Assembly: GCF_944388875.1 (NCBI RefSeq)
Contig: NZ_CALXKQ010000007.1
Span: forward strand, 39,849-103,848
Direction of reading: 5' to 3'
Length of the DNA stretch: 64,000 nt
Source of the DNA: an uncultured Brachyspira sp.
GTDB lineage: Bacteria; Spirochaetota; Brachyspiria; Brachyspirales; Brachyspiraceae
A model generated the notes under the pieces. The model worked only from the letters and a program-made list of their open reading frames with translations. It made no database searches and had not been told where the DNA came from. Positions 19,152 to 27,604 of this stretch are shown here, piece after piece; within the stretch, counting starts at the first letter, position 1; each line of letters starts with the position of its first letter. Made by a program: the position numbers and the translations under genes.

Positions 19152-20075
19152 TTAAATAAAAAATAATCCCCCATTCCAGTTGTTTGGTATACCTATATCA
19201 CTTATTAATGGTTTATTCTTCAATATCTTGTTTTCTGATATATGCTTAATCATATCATATAAATTATTAATAATAGGTAATGTCAATTCTGTATAAATAT
19301 TAGAAACTTTCACAATATATTCTAATGTTACTATAAAATTAAATAAATAAGAATTTAAAAGTAAATTCCAATTATAATTACTATTAAGTATTACATTTTT
19401 CGGTATAATAGGAGGGTTTAATAATTGTCGGCATAAGATTCTTGAATGATGTACAGATCTATTCCTCATTTCAGTTATAGCAAATAACCAACTTTTTAAA
19501 TACTTATAATGATATAGGTTCATATTGTTAGTTATTAAAGTTTGCAATTTTTTATCAGAAGAAGAATAAAATTTTGATAATGTACCTAAACTCATTATTT
19601 CTACACTTATCCAAATTGGTATTTTAGGATAATCTAAATATTCCTTCTTATAGTGATTAATAAATATTTCTTTTGAACGCAAAACTTCTTTTTTTATTTC
19701 GCTATTTACATTATAATAATTCACTAAATTATAATTAGCAAACGGATCATTATTATATACATCTAAAAAACTTCTAGCTATAATATTTCTCATATATATT
19801 TCTACATAAGAAATACATGAAAATAAAAGCTGTCTTATTTGAATATCATATTTAAAAACTTCAAAGACTTCTTCAAATGTGGTTTTATTAGAAAAATTAT
19901 GAGTTCTTTTATTCGATTTATCCTCAAATATATAAGTATATCCGCTAAAATTATAATAATTTAATTTTTCTAAAACAGATTTAGCATAATTTATATCTTT
20001 TATTAATAATCCTCTAGATTGAAGCAAATTTATTTGATCATTAATTGATAAAGCAGGTTTATTATAATTTTTCAT
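19152..20075 (-). CDS. Abi_2 (AbiD/AbiF-type) abortive infection protein
   Basis: A 307-residue protein of the Abi_2 family, HEPN-like predicted RNases that act as abortive-infection toxins. Seen: N-terminal KPALSINDQINLLQSRGLLI, the first conserved helix YVEIYMRNIIARSF (about residues 91-104), PIWISVEIMSLGTLSKFYSS (about 152-171) and the catalytic-type Rx4H motif in EMRNRSVHHSRIL (about 206-218). The ATG follows a U-run/hairpin (see the RNA feature) with no clear ribosome site, which suggests low expression. Published work on AbiF describes a toxin kept in check by an adjacent structured RNA and relates AbiF to the ancestors of Cas13; this locus has the same layout. The promoter is shared back-to-back with an SMI1/KNR4 gene. 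Confidence 0.85.
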   Translation of the reverse strand: MKNYNKPALSINDQINLLQSRGLLIKDINYAKSVLEKLNYYNFSGYTYIFEDKSNKRTHNFSNKTTFEEVFEVFKYDIQIRQLLFSCISYVEIYMRNIIARSFLDVYNNDPFANYNLVNYYNVNSEIKKEVLRSKEIFINHYKKEYLDYPKIPIWISVEIMSLGTLSKFYSSSDKKLQTLITNNMNLYHYKYLKSWLFAITEMRNRSVHHSRILCRQLLNPPIIPKNVILNSNYNWNLLLNSYLFNFIVTLEYIVKVSNIYTELTLPIINNLYDMIKHISENKILKNKPLISDIGIPNNWNGGLFFI

Positions 20076-20079
20076 AAAT

Positions 20080-20128
20080 AAAAAAGCCCGCAGAGTGAGC
20101 TACCAAAGGTAAGCCCTGCGGTACGGTT
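20080..20128 (-). ncRNA. Small structured RNA in front of the abi gene, candidate antitoxin RNA
   Basis: A transcript from the minus-strand promoter at 20162-20135 would start near 20128 and be about 49 nt long. It contains CCGCAG (20121-20116) pairing with CTGCGG (20093-20088) and an inner stem GCTTACC (20114-20108) with GGTAGC (20104-20099), loop UUU and one bulged U. A run of six U residues follows, four bases before the abi ATG. This is a hairpin RNA with a built-in terminator: most transcripts would end as the small RNA and only read-through would make abi mRNA. This matches the arrangement of the abiF RNA motif and of type III toxin-antitoxin loci. Family membership is inference. Confidence 0.65.
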
Positions 20129-20134
20129 ATTTAT

Positions 20135-20162
20135 ATTATAACAAAATATATCATAAAGTCAA
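20135..20162 (-). promoter_or_regulatory. Promoter for the small RNA and abi
   Basis: On the minus strand, TTGACT (20162-20157), 16 bases, TATAAT (20140-20135). The -35 lies in the 11-bp inverted repeat shared with the divergent promoter. Confidence 0.75.
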
Positions 20163-20190
20163 ACAAATTAATTTAATAATTTGACTTTAT
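20153..20190. repeat. 11-bp inverted repeat carrying both divergent -35 boxes
   Basis: ATAAAGTCAAA (20153-20163) and TTTGACTTTAT (20180-20190) are exact reverse complements separated by 16 bases. Each arm contains the TTGACT -35 box of one of the two divergent promoters, so a symmetric protein bound here would cover both. Confidence 0.8.
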
Positions 20191-20208
20191 ATATTCAAAA
20201 TGTATAAT
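20181..20208 (+). promoter_or_regulatory. Promoter of the SMI1/KNR4 gene
   Basis: TTGACT (20181-20186), 16 bases, TATAAT (20203-20208). The predicted start of transcription, about 20215, coincides with the ATG. Confidence 0.75.
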
Positions 20209-20214
20209 TAATAA

Positions 20215-21603
20215 ATGATAAACATAAATAAAGAACTAAACAATGAAAGAAAACAAAACATTCTTAATCTATTAAAAAAATGTAAAAACTTCAAACAATT
20301 CGCATCAGAAAGCCATGAATATAAATTAAATCCTCCTATAGATAAAAATAAAGTTATAGAATTAGAAAATAAATATGAATTCAAACTTCCAGAAGATTAT
20401 TTTTGGTTTATAACTGAAGTAGGCAACGGAGGGGCATGTCATGGCTACAGTATGGACAAATTTGAAGATATGTATTTTGATTATTTAAAATATGATAACA
20501 GAATAGATTTGATGAAAGAATATTCAAAAAAAGTCAATGAAGGAAATGCTAATGATATAGAAGATACAGACTTTGAATATTACGGTATATTAAGGTTTGG
20601 GACTTTGGGCTGTTCATCTTCTATAGGTTTAATAGTAACAGGAGAAAATAGAGGAAGAGTTGTTTATTATGATGAGGAGTTTTACGAAGAGCCTTTTATA
20701 ACATGTTATGATAATTTCGTAGATTATTACGAAAATTGGGCTTTGGAAACATCTCTTAATTATAATATGGGTTCTTTTGGAATAAGGCTAAAACTTGAAA
20801 TTGATGATTTAATAAAAAGCTATCATGATATATTAAATAACAATACAAAAAAAGAAGAAAATTTTATAAATAAACAAAGTATCATAACAACGATGCATAA
20901 ATACAAATCATTAGAAGAAAAATATTTAAATGAAATATATAATTTATACAATTTAGAAAAAGATGAAAATTATAAATTAAAATTTTCTGTTTTATTAATC
21001 AATCATAATTATAAAAAAATAGAAAAACATATAAGAGAAGCATTTCAAAACAAATATATTATAGATTCTTATGTTAAAGTTTTATATTTAAAAGTTCATG
21101 CTGACGCCAATTTGTTTGTAGGCAATTTTAAAAAAGAAATTTTTGATTGGACAGCTGAAATAAAATCGGCATTGGAATATTATAAAAAATTAACTAATAA
21201 AGAAAATAAGAAAAATAACTTTAGTCTTTTTATAGCCATGGCTTTATATCTATATAAAAATAATTTAATTGATTTTAACGAGTTTGATATATTTATTAAT
21301 AACAGAAACTCTACTATATTGTATCTCCTATCTATTAGCAGTTTAGAAAATGATAATATATTCAATATTTATATAGACGAATTTATAAAAGCATGCTCAA
21401 ATAAAAACACAGAAAAAATAAGAAATACAACATCATACTTAGAAAATATTTTAAAAAATAATAAAAAATATAAAAAAGAAATAATAAACACAATAAAAAC
21501 AGAATATCAAAAATTATTAGAATATTATAAAATAAATGAGCCAAAAGATAAATCCATAATACATTTTATAAATAACACTTCAAAAAGAATATTTAATTAT
21601 TAA
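20215..21603 (+). CDS. SMI1/KNR4-domain protein, probably leaderless mRNA
   Basis: A 462-residue cytoplasmic protein. Residues about 30-185 form an SMI1/KNR4 domain (KLNPPIDKNKVIELENKYEFKLPEDYFWFITEVGNGGA; then YGILRFGTLGCSSSIGLIVTG and GRVVYYDEEF). This superfamily includes immunity proteins against contact-dependent and polymorphic toxins as well as regulatory proteins. The remaining 270 residues look helical and are unassigned. No ribosome-binding site precedes the ATG, and the promoter spacing places the mRNA 5' end at or within a few bases of the ATG. It faces away from abi and may belong to the same accessory unit; that link is inference. Confidence 0.75.
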   Translation: MININKELNNERKQNILNLLKKCKNFKQFASESHEYKLNPPIDKNKVIELENKYEFKLPEDYFWFITEVGNGGACHGYSMDKFEDMYFDYLKYDNRIDLMKEYSKKVNEGNANDIEDTDFEYYGILRFGTLGCSSSIGLIVTGENRGRVVYYDEEFYEEPFITCYDNFVDYYENWALETSLNYNMGSFGIRLKLEIDDLIKSYHDILNNNTKKEENFINKQSIITTMHKYKSLEEKYLNEIYNLYNLEKDENYKLKFSVLLINHNYKKIEKHIREAFQNKYIIDSYVKVLYLKVHADANLFVGNFKKEIFDWTAEIKSALEYYKKLTNKENKKNNFSLFIAMALYLYKNNLIDFNEFDIFINNRNSTILYLLSISSLENDNIFNIYIDEFIKACSNKNTEKIRNTTSYLENILKNNKKYKKEIINTIKTEYQKLLEYYKINEPKDKSIIHFINNTSKRIFNY

Positions 21604-21627
21604 AATATTAATATCATAGGAATTAAA

Positions 21628-23992
21628 ATGAAATATAAACCTACAAGCAGAAAAGAATTAAAAGATTTAGTAACAGATGAAAGTATTTATTTAGGTGATA
21701 TTGATACCAGCTTAATAACTGATATGGCAAACTTATTCGATTTTTTTAATAGAGATAATTATGACGGTATAGAGAATTGGGACACTTCTAATGTAGAAAA
21801 TATGGCTGGTATGTTTTCTGCTAATAGGAATTTTAATAAAGATATTAGTAAATGGAATGTTTCTAAAGTAAAAAATACAGCTTATATGTTTTTCTTGGCT
21901 GACAAATTTAATCAACCTTTGAATGATTGGGACGTAAGCAATGTGATAAATATGAATAGTATGTTCATGAATGCTAAAAGTTTCAATCAGCCTCTTGATA
22001 ATTGGAATGTAAGCAATGTTCAAAGTATGAGCGATATGTTTCATTGTGCTGAAAGTTTTAATCAAAATATAAATGATTGGAATGTAAGTAATGTAGAAAG
22101 TATGAATCATATGTTTTCATCTGCCCATAAATTTAATCAGCCTTTATTTAAATGGGATACTTCTAAAGTAAAAGAGATGTTTGGTATGTTTTCATTGGCT
22201 TATGCATTTAATCAGTCTCTTAATAATTGGAATGTAAGTAATGTTACAAATATGAGATGTATGTTTATGTTTGCAAGAGATTTTAATCGACCTATTAATA
22301 ATTGGAATACAAAAAAATTAAAAGATGCTGGAAGTATGTTTTCAAATACATCAGCATTCAATCAAAATTTAGATGATTGGAATATTGATAATCTTTCGGA
22401 TATGACTAATTTTAATAAGGATTCTGCATTAGAATTAACTTTTAAATTCAAGACTTATTTATATGCTTTAACTTTAGATAAAGAAGAAAAAAATAATTTA
22501 AATGATTTTATAAAAAACAATGTAAAAAATATATATAAAATTATAGAAAATCATAAAAATAAAAAAATTAATCTCCTTAAAAGATATTTAATAAATAATT
22601 TTTATAATGAATTAAAAGAATTAATACCAAACTATATTGAAAGTTTTAATAGCATAGAAGAGGTTTATAATTATATAGATAAAGACTATAATAAAAAAGA
22701 TGATAAAAAAGTACAATTTATAGATGATATAAAAATTGAAAATATAGATAAAAGAATAATAAAATATATTTACTTATCATATTTAGAATTAAAAAGAGAA
22801 GCCTACAGAATAAAACAAATAGATTATATTATAAATTTAATTGATGAAAAATCTTTTATAAATGCAATAAAAACAATATACACAAACACCAACAAAGAAA
22901 CCTCAGCTATTATCTGGAGGCGATAAAGCATTAAGAGAGATTTACAAAAAAGAAAAAGATTCAAAACTATGTTTGATTATATTTTCTTTAAATAAAAATA
23001 GTAAATATGCTATTAACATGCTTTATAATTCATTTAGAAAAAGTAAAAAATCTGAAGTAAAAGAGATGACAGAAATAATAATTAAGGATATAGCAGAAGA
23101 AAATAATTTGACTGTTTATGAATTTGGATTAAAAGCTATACCAAATTTTGACTTTGATATAAACGGAGAGAAAATAATAAAAGTTAATAATAATCAGTAT
23201 AAAATAATTTTAAAACATGATTATACTATAGATTATTTTGATATCAAAGAAAATAAAATATTAAAGCAAATACCTAAAGATTTTGATGATAGTACAAAAG
23301 AAGAAATTAAATACATGAAAAAAGAAATCCCAAATATTATAAAAAATCAAAGCAGGAATTTAATAAAAATGTTATTAACAGGAAAAAAGTACGATTTTAA
23401 TTTTTTCAAAGAAATATTTATTGATAATCCAATAATGAATAAATTTGCTATTAATTTAGTTTGGAATTTATTTGATAAAAATAATAGTTTCATAACAACA
23501 TTCAGATATTCATGCGATGGAAGTTATACAAACTACGATGATAATACAGTGAATATAAATAATAATTATTTTGTAAGTTTATCAAGTCCTATAGAAATGG
23601 AAGAGAGTATTATATCAAAATGGAAAAAACAGCTTGAAGATTATGAATTATCACAGCCAATAATGCAGTTTACAAATATAAAAATAAATAATTTAGAAGA
23701 AGCATTACAAAAATTACAAAATATAGAAATAAGCTATGGCACAATAAAAGCATTTTCTCAAAGATATGACATGAATATAGAACATAAAAGTTATTACGAA
23801 ATTAACGGATATTCTTATAAAGATTCATACAATAATCAAGATTTTTATATAAAAACAAAAATTATCAATACTGAAACCAATTATAATGATAAAATAAAAA
23901 TTAATATAGAGTTTAATAATGCAAGTAACAGATTTATATATACTTGGCTTATACTTTTAATATGGGATTTAAGATTAACAGAAATGTTTTAA
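21628..23992 (+). pseudogene. DUF285 (BspA-type) repeat protein fused to DUF4132, split by a frameshift
   Basis: The first frame (21628-22926, 432 residues) holds about nine DUF285 units of roughly 24 residues (pattern FNQPLNDWDVSNVINMNSMF) at residues 40-255, then an unrepeated part. The second frame (open from 22871 to 23992) reads KKPQLLSGGDKALREIYKK and continues with a DUF4132-like C-terminus including SSPIEMEESIISKWKKQLEDYELSQPIMQF. The second part has no credible start codon (TTG at 22973 at best), and removing one base between 22871 and 22926, for example in the A runs near 22893-22900, joins both. I therefore read them as one gene of about 785 residues, disrupted or misread. DUF285 repeats are common in surface and intracellular proteins of Brachyspira and mycoplasmas; DUF4132 has no known function. 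AGGA lies upstream of the ATG. Confidence 0.65.
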
Positions 23993-24033
23993 TAATTAAT
24001 ATTAAGGCATCAATTATTTTAATAACTAATTTC

Positions 24034-25185
24034 CTAACATATTAGTATATCCTTTTTCTTATAAAGAATAATATATGATATTATAGTATGCAAAATTATT
24101 CCCAAACCAAACATAATAATTATAGTATTCATATTAAAATTAATATATCCTTTTAAATATAGAAAATAGACAATACCATAATAAACAAAATTAATAATTA
24201 TAGAGTTTATAAGATTGTATAGTGTTTTACCATAACCTATAAATATATTATCAGGTATAATAGAGAATGCATAAAATATATAAAAAGGAGATAATTTTAA
24301 TACTATTAAATATATATCATTATAATTTTCAAGTCTTTCTATGTATTTAAAAAATAAATTTGAAAATAATACTGCCGCTGATGCTAAAATAATTATAAAA
24401 AATATAATCCTAAAATAATTTCCAATTTGATTATTTTTATTTTCTTTACAATTAGTTCTTATAACTTCATTTAAAGCAAGTACAGGCATTAATAACCAGC
24501 TCCATATAAAATTATTTGCTATCCAATAATTACCTTGTTCTGCTACAAGATTAACCATTTTTACAATCATCAAAGCATATACTATGTTATCCACGAGAAT
24601 TTGAAATGCAGAGAATATTCCTATTTTAAAATAAGAAATAAATATCATCTTATCTTCTTTGTTAAACCATGATAATTTTATCAATCTTTTTTTTACTAAA
24701 ATAAAAATGCCTAATATTCCCATAACTAAATTTATAATCATATTAGAATAAGCAGCACCAAAAACATTGAATTTTAATATTAAATTCATATCCAATAAAA
24801 TAAGAAGCAATGTTTTCACAAAAGCAAATATTATAAAAACCTTATATAATTCTTTAGATACTATTACTATATTGATGGAAGTAATAATAAAACCAATTAC
24901 AAATACTTTAAATGTAACCTTGGCAAAATATTCACTATCATTATTGTTTTTTATAACTCTATTAAATATTGCATATAAAGGTATATGTAAAAAAGCAAGC
25001 AATGTTTCATTTATTAAATCAAACCATTCAAGATGCCCCATAATATTGAATGCAGAAGAATCTGATGAAATTGATACTATAATAGTTCTTATAGTTTCAT
25101 ATAGTGCTGGAAATAAAGATAAAAATATCAATGAAAAATATAATTTATAATTAAAATTTTTAAAATAGAATAGTTTTTTAATCAT
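24034..25185 (-). CDS. MATE-like multidrug/polysaccharide exporter-family membrane protein
   Basis: A 383-residue integral membrane protein with about ten hydrophobic segments. The stretch FNIMGHLEWFDLINETLLAFLHIPLYAIFNR and the repeated two-half layout resemble MATE-family sodium-driven exporters of gut bacteria. It is shorter than the usual 430-460 residues, so an internal segment may be missing or the subgroup is compact. AAGGA lies before the ATG. The substrate is unknown. It lies alone between the DUF4132 gene and a long non-coding region. Confidence 0.6.
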   Translation of the reverse strand: MIKKLFYFKNFNYKLYFSLIFLSLFPALYETIRTIIVSISSDSSAFNIMGHLEWFDLINETLLAFLHIPLYAIFNRVIKNNNDSEYFAKVTFKVFVIGFIITSINIVIVSKELYKVFIIFAFVKTLLLILLDMNLILKFNVFGAAYSNMIINLVMGILGIFILVKKRLIKLSWFNKEDKMIFISYFKIGIFSAFQILVDNIVYALMIVKMVNLVAEQGNYWIANNFIWSWLLMPVLALNEVIRTNCKENKNNQIGNYFRIIFFIIILASAAVLFSNLFFKYIERLENYNDIYLIVLKLSPFYIFYAFSIIPDNIFIGYGKTLYNLINSIIINFVYYGIVYFLYLKGYINFNMNTIIIMFGLGIILHTIISYIILYKKKDILIC

Positions 25186-25754
25186 TTATATATCCTTATT
25201 TTTTACTAGATATTTATAAACATATAATTAATAGCATTATTTTTAAAAGTTTCAACAATATTATTTTTAAAAATAATAATATATCATAGCTCTATATATG
25301 CTGTACTTACATTGATAAAATATTTTTGTATTGTTATGTATTATAATATCTGACTATTGTAAAATATGTATATTATTTTTTTATTTGTATATACAGACAT
25401 TATTTCTTTTAGTACATTTTTAATTGTGGTACACACTGCTATTACATTCCTTCATAATTCAAATATTATTTAATATTATAGTCTTTAATAATTAAATCAA
25501 TAATTTCTTGATTATCAAAAATATTTTAGCCTTAGTACTAATACTAAGAATAGTTACTGTAGTTTTATATTTTAATTCAATTATGAAAAGTATAATTTTT
25601 ATCTACATAAGAAGCTTTTATTTATTTTTATGATAAAAAACATTTATAATTAAGTACTTGTTTTTCACATTAAAAAATATATAAAAATTGAAATTCCTAA
25701 ATAAAAAAATTATTTATTGTATTGACTTATTTTAAATAAGGTATAATATTATTA

Positions 25755-25777
25755 ATATTCAATTTTTTGTATGGCAG
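25755..25777. repeat. Direct repeat, copy 1
   Basis: ATATTCAATTTTTTGTATGG plus CAG, identical to 26021-26043; similarity continues for about ten bases beyond with three mismatches. The copy runs into a hairpin TGGCAGG (25772-25778) / CCTGCCA (25800-25806) with inner CTTTT/AAAAG. Confidence 0.8.
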
Positions 25778-25979
25778 GGATGCTTTTAATTAAAAGATTC
25801 CTGCCAGTATAAAATATCGTGTGCTAATTACATATTGGTTTTGAAAGTCATAGATTCTTTTTATTTTTTATCATTTGTTTAATTCAATTTTTTTATTCAG
25901 GGCATATCCTATTATGAATATACCCATCATAAAAAATTGGAAAGTATTTATTATTTTTTGTTATTGTTATTTTTATATA

Positions 25980-26009
25980 GGCATGAACATTTTTAATTAT
26001 GTACATGCC
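25980..26009. terminator. Hairpin downstream of the small lipoprotein gene
   Basis: GGCATG (25980-25985) pairs with CATGCC (26004-26009), and ACAT with ATGT inside, across one A-A mismatch. It lies about 65 bases past the stop of the minus-strand lipoprotein gene and may end its transcript, although no T run follows on that strand. Confidence 0.4.
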
Positions 26010-26020
26010 GTTTAGTAATC

Positions 26021-26043
26021 ATATTCAATTTTTTGTATGGCAG
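26021..26043. repeat. Direct repeat, copy 2
   Basis: Exact 23-base copy of 25755-25777, 266 bases away, placed between the hairpin at 25980-26009 and the end of the lipoprotein gene. Confidence 0.8.
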
Positions 26044-26076
26044 TCATGTTTTTATAACTACACAACTATCTTGGAA

Positions 26077-26586
26077 TTATTTCCAGTTTTTTGCATTTGC
26101 AGGTGTAAGAGATATAGTTATTCCTGTTTTTCCATCTTTATAATCATCTAGATCACCATTTAAAGTAATTTTTTCATTTGCTGCTGCTACAGTTACTTTA
26201 AATGTTACAGCATCGGTATTAGATGCATTAGCAGTTCCACCTACAGTAACAGTTGCTTTTATACCCTTAGTTTTCAAAGCTTCTTCTATTTTTGATTTAA
26301 CTTCTTTTTTTACATCATCCAATTTAGTACCATTATCACCTGTTCCTGATAAAGCTTCTGTAGTTTTCAAAGAATCAAATTTGTCTCCGAAATTCCAAGT
26401 TTGATCTCCATTTTTATAAGAACCTATACTTTTTAATGCTTTTGCTACATCCGCTGCTTTTACTTCCGTTGGAGTTACAGATGTGTTTGAATTTTCTGTT
26501 GGATTAGTAGCTTTGTTGTTACAGCTTACTGCTAAAATAGCTGATGCTGCAACTACTAAAAATAATGATAAAATTTTTTTGTTCAT
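26077..26586 (-). CDS. Small hypothetical lipoprotein
   Basis: A 169-residue protein with a clear lipoprotein signal: KKILSLFLVVAASAILAVSC, lipobox A-V-S-C, lipidated Cys at about residue 22. The mature part starts with an Asn/Thr/Ser-rich spacer and then a Lys/Asp/Thr-rich domain (ADVAKALKSIGSYKNGDQTWNFG) that I do not recognise. AAAGGAG precedes the ATG. Flanked by long non-coding stretches on both sides, so it is transcribed alone. Function unknown; probably surface-exposed or periplasmic. Confidence 0.7.
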   Translation of the reverse strand: MNKKILSLFLVVAASAILAVSCNNKATNPTENSNTSVTPTEVKAADVAKALKSIGSYKNGDQTWNFGDKFDSLKTTEALSGTGDNGTKLDDVKKEVKSKIEEALKTKGIKATVTVGGTANASNTDAVTFKVTVAAANEKITLNGDLDDYKDGKTGITISLTPANAKNWK

Positions 26587-27178
26587 ATACGAACTCCTTT
26601 AATAAATTTTTTTATAATAAACATCATCTCTGATATTTACATGCAAAACATTTTTAGAAACATTATTTTAGTTGGATATTTGATTGTATAATAAATTAAT
26701 TATTTTATGTAAAATTAATATTATTATAGACTTTAATATTGTTTTCAGAGTAAAGCGTTTCTTTACTTTTACTGTAATTGAACTTTACAATTATTGTTTT
26801 TGTTTTTTTTATCAATGTTTCTAATTTTGTCATACTTAAATGCTAGAGTTCTTTATTTTTTATGTCAATACTAAACTAATAAAAAACATTATTTTTTTTA
26901 TTTTTTTTACAGCTTTTCAAAAACATATTATAGAAGAAGTTCAATATTTTGATTGCTGGCTATTAAAATAAATAATTTTTTTATGATGATATTTTATAAA
27001 ATTATTACAAAAATTAAATTTAAGCCTTGTAAATAAAATATTATAAAAAAATTCTGTATGTAATATTTATTTATTTTTTTATTTAAAACATTATTTATTT
27101 TTAAATATTGTTTACTTTCTTCTTGACACAATTTTTTTATTACAGAATAATTTTTTTAAAAGCGTATTGACTTAATTG
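26587..27178. other. Non-coding region upstream of the small lipoprotein and ArsR genes
   Basis: About 590 bases of T-rich DNA between divergent genes. I see no coding frame and no convincing structured element other than the ArsR-type promoter/operator at its right end. Confidence 0.5.
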
Positions 27179-27195
27179 TTATATAAGTATATTAT
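27167..27195 (+). promoter_or_regulatory. Promoter of the metal-resistance operon
   Basis: TTGACT (27167-27172), 17 bases, TATTAT (27190-27195). The -10 box lies inside the left arm of the operator palindrome. Confidence 0.8.
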
Positions 27196-27218
27196 AATAT
27201 TCTAATATACTTATATAA
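27179..27218 (+). promoter_or_regulatory. Large palindromic operator, probable ArsR/SmtB binding site
   Basis: Perfect 16-base arms TTATATAAGTATATTA (27179-27194) and its reverse complement (27203-27218) flank an eight-base spacer. The palindrome covers the -10 box and reaches the ribosome site of the ArsR gene, the usual position for an SmtB/CzrA-type repressor that leaves DNA when metal binds. Confidence 0.85.
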
Positions 27219-27226
27219 GGATTTGT

Positions 27227-27604
27227 ATGAAAAAAAATATAAAGAAAAATATTAATGATTCTGATGATGACTGCGAAGTTAATACAGCAGATACAAATAT
27301 ATCATCATTCATGCCTAAACTTCCGAATGATGATGAGTTTTCGCTTTTAGCAGATTTCTTTTCTGTGTTTTCAGATCCTACAAGACTTAAAATAATATCA
27401 GCTTTAAGCGAGAAAGAATTATGCGTACATGAATTATCATCTTTTCTTGATATGAAGCAGCCTTCCGTATCTCAGCATTTAAAAATGCTTTGGCAGGCTA
27501 GGGTCGTGAAAAAAAGAAAGGTTGGACTTCATGTTTTTTATAGATTGGATGATGAACATATTGAAAAAATTTATACTTGGGGGTATGAACATGTTAAAGA
27601 ATAA
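27227..27604 (+). CDS. ArsR/SmtB-family metal-sensing repressor, probable zinc sensor
   Basis: A 125-residue winged-helix repressor: DPTRLKIISALSEKELCVHELSSFLDMKQPSVSQHLKMLWQA. The recognition helix is MKQPSVSQHLK. The C-terminal helix DEHIEKIYTWGYEHVKE keeps the Asp-x-His-x10-His-x2-Glu spacing of the alpha-5 zinc site of SmtB. The alpha-3 box reads ELCVHEL, with only one of the two cysteines of arsenic/cadmium sensors. This favours zinc or cobalt sensing; inference from ligands. It overlaps and is cotranscribed with the P1B ATPase gene, behind a palindromic operator, so autoregulation is expected. Confidence 0.88.
   Translation: MKKNIKKNINDSDDDCEVNTADTNISSFMPKLPNDDEFSLLADFFSVFSDPTRLKIISALSEKELCVHELSSFLDMKQPSVSQHLKMLWQARVVKKRKVGLHVFYRLDDEHIEKIYTWGYEHVKE

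Larger units (their letters stand above)
25186..26076. other. Long non-coding region with hairpins and a direct repeat
   Basis: Nearly 900 bases without a supportable gene. It holds a 7-bp stem hairpin CTTAGTA/TACTAAG (25531-25548), a 15-base palindrome CTTATTT-T-AAATAAG (25726-25740) between a TTGACT and a TATAAT, two stronger hairpins, and a 23-base direct repeat (listed separately). Frames here are full of stops. Confidence 0.6.

Noticed and set aside
21760..22420. Regular repeats resembling a CRISPR array
   Set aside because: The period is about 72 bases and the repeats are in-frame DUF285 coding units with diverged DNA, not identical repeats with spacers.
25722..25747. TTGACT...TATAAT as a promoter
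   Set aside because: The spacer is only 14 bases; listed only as part of the palindrome region, not as a promoter.
27522..27584. Longer N-terminus for the metal ATPase
   Set aside because: It overlaps the coding end of the ArsR gene deeply and starts without a ribosome site; the ATG at 27585/27591 has GGGGG before it.
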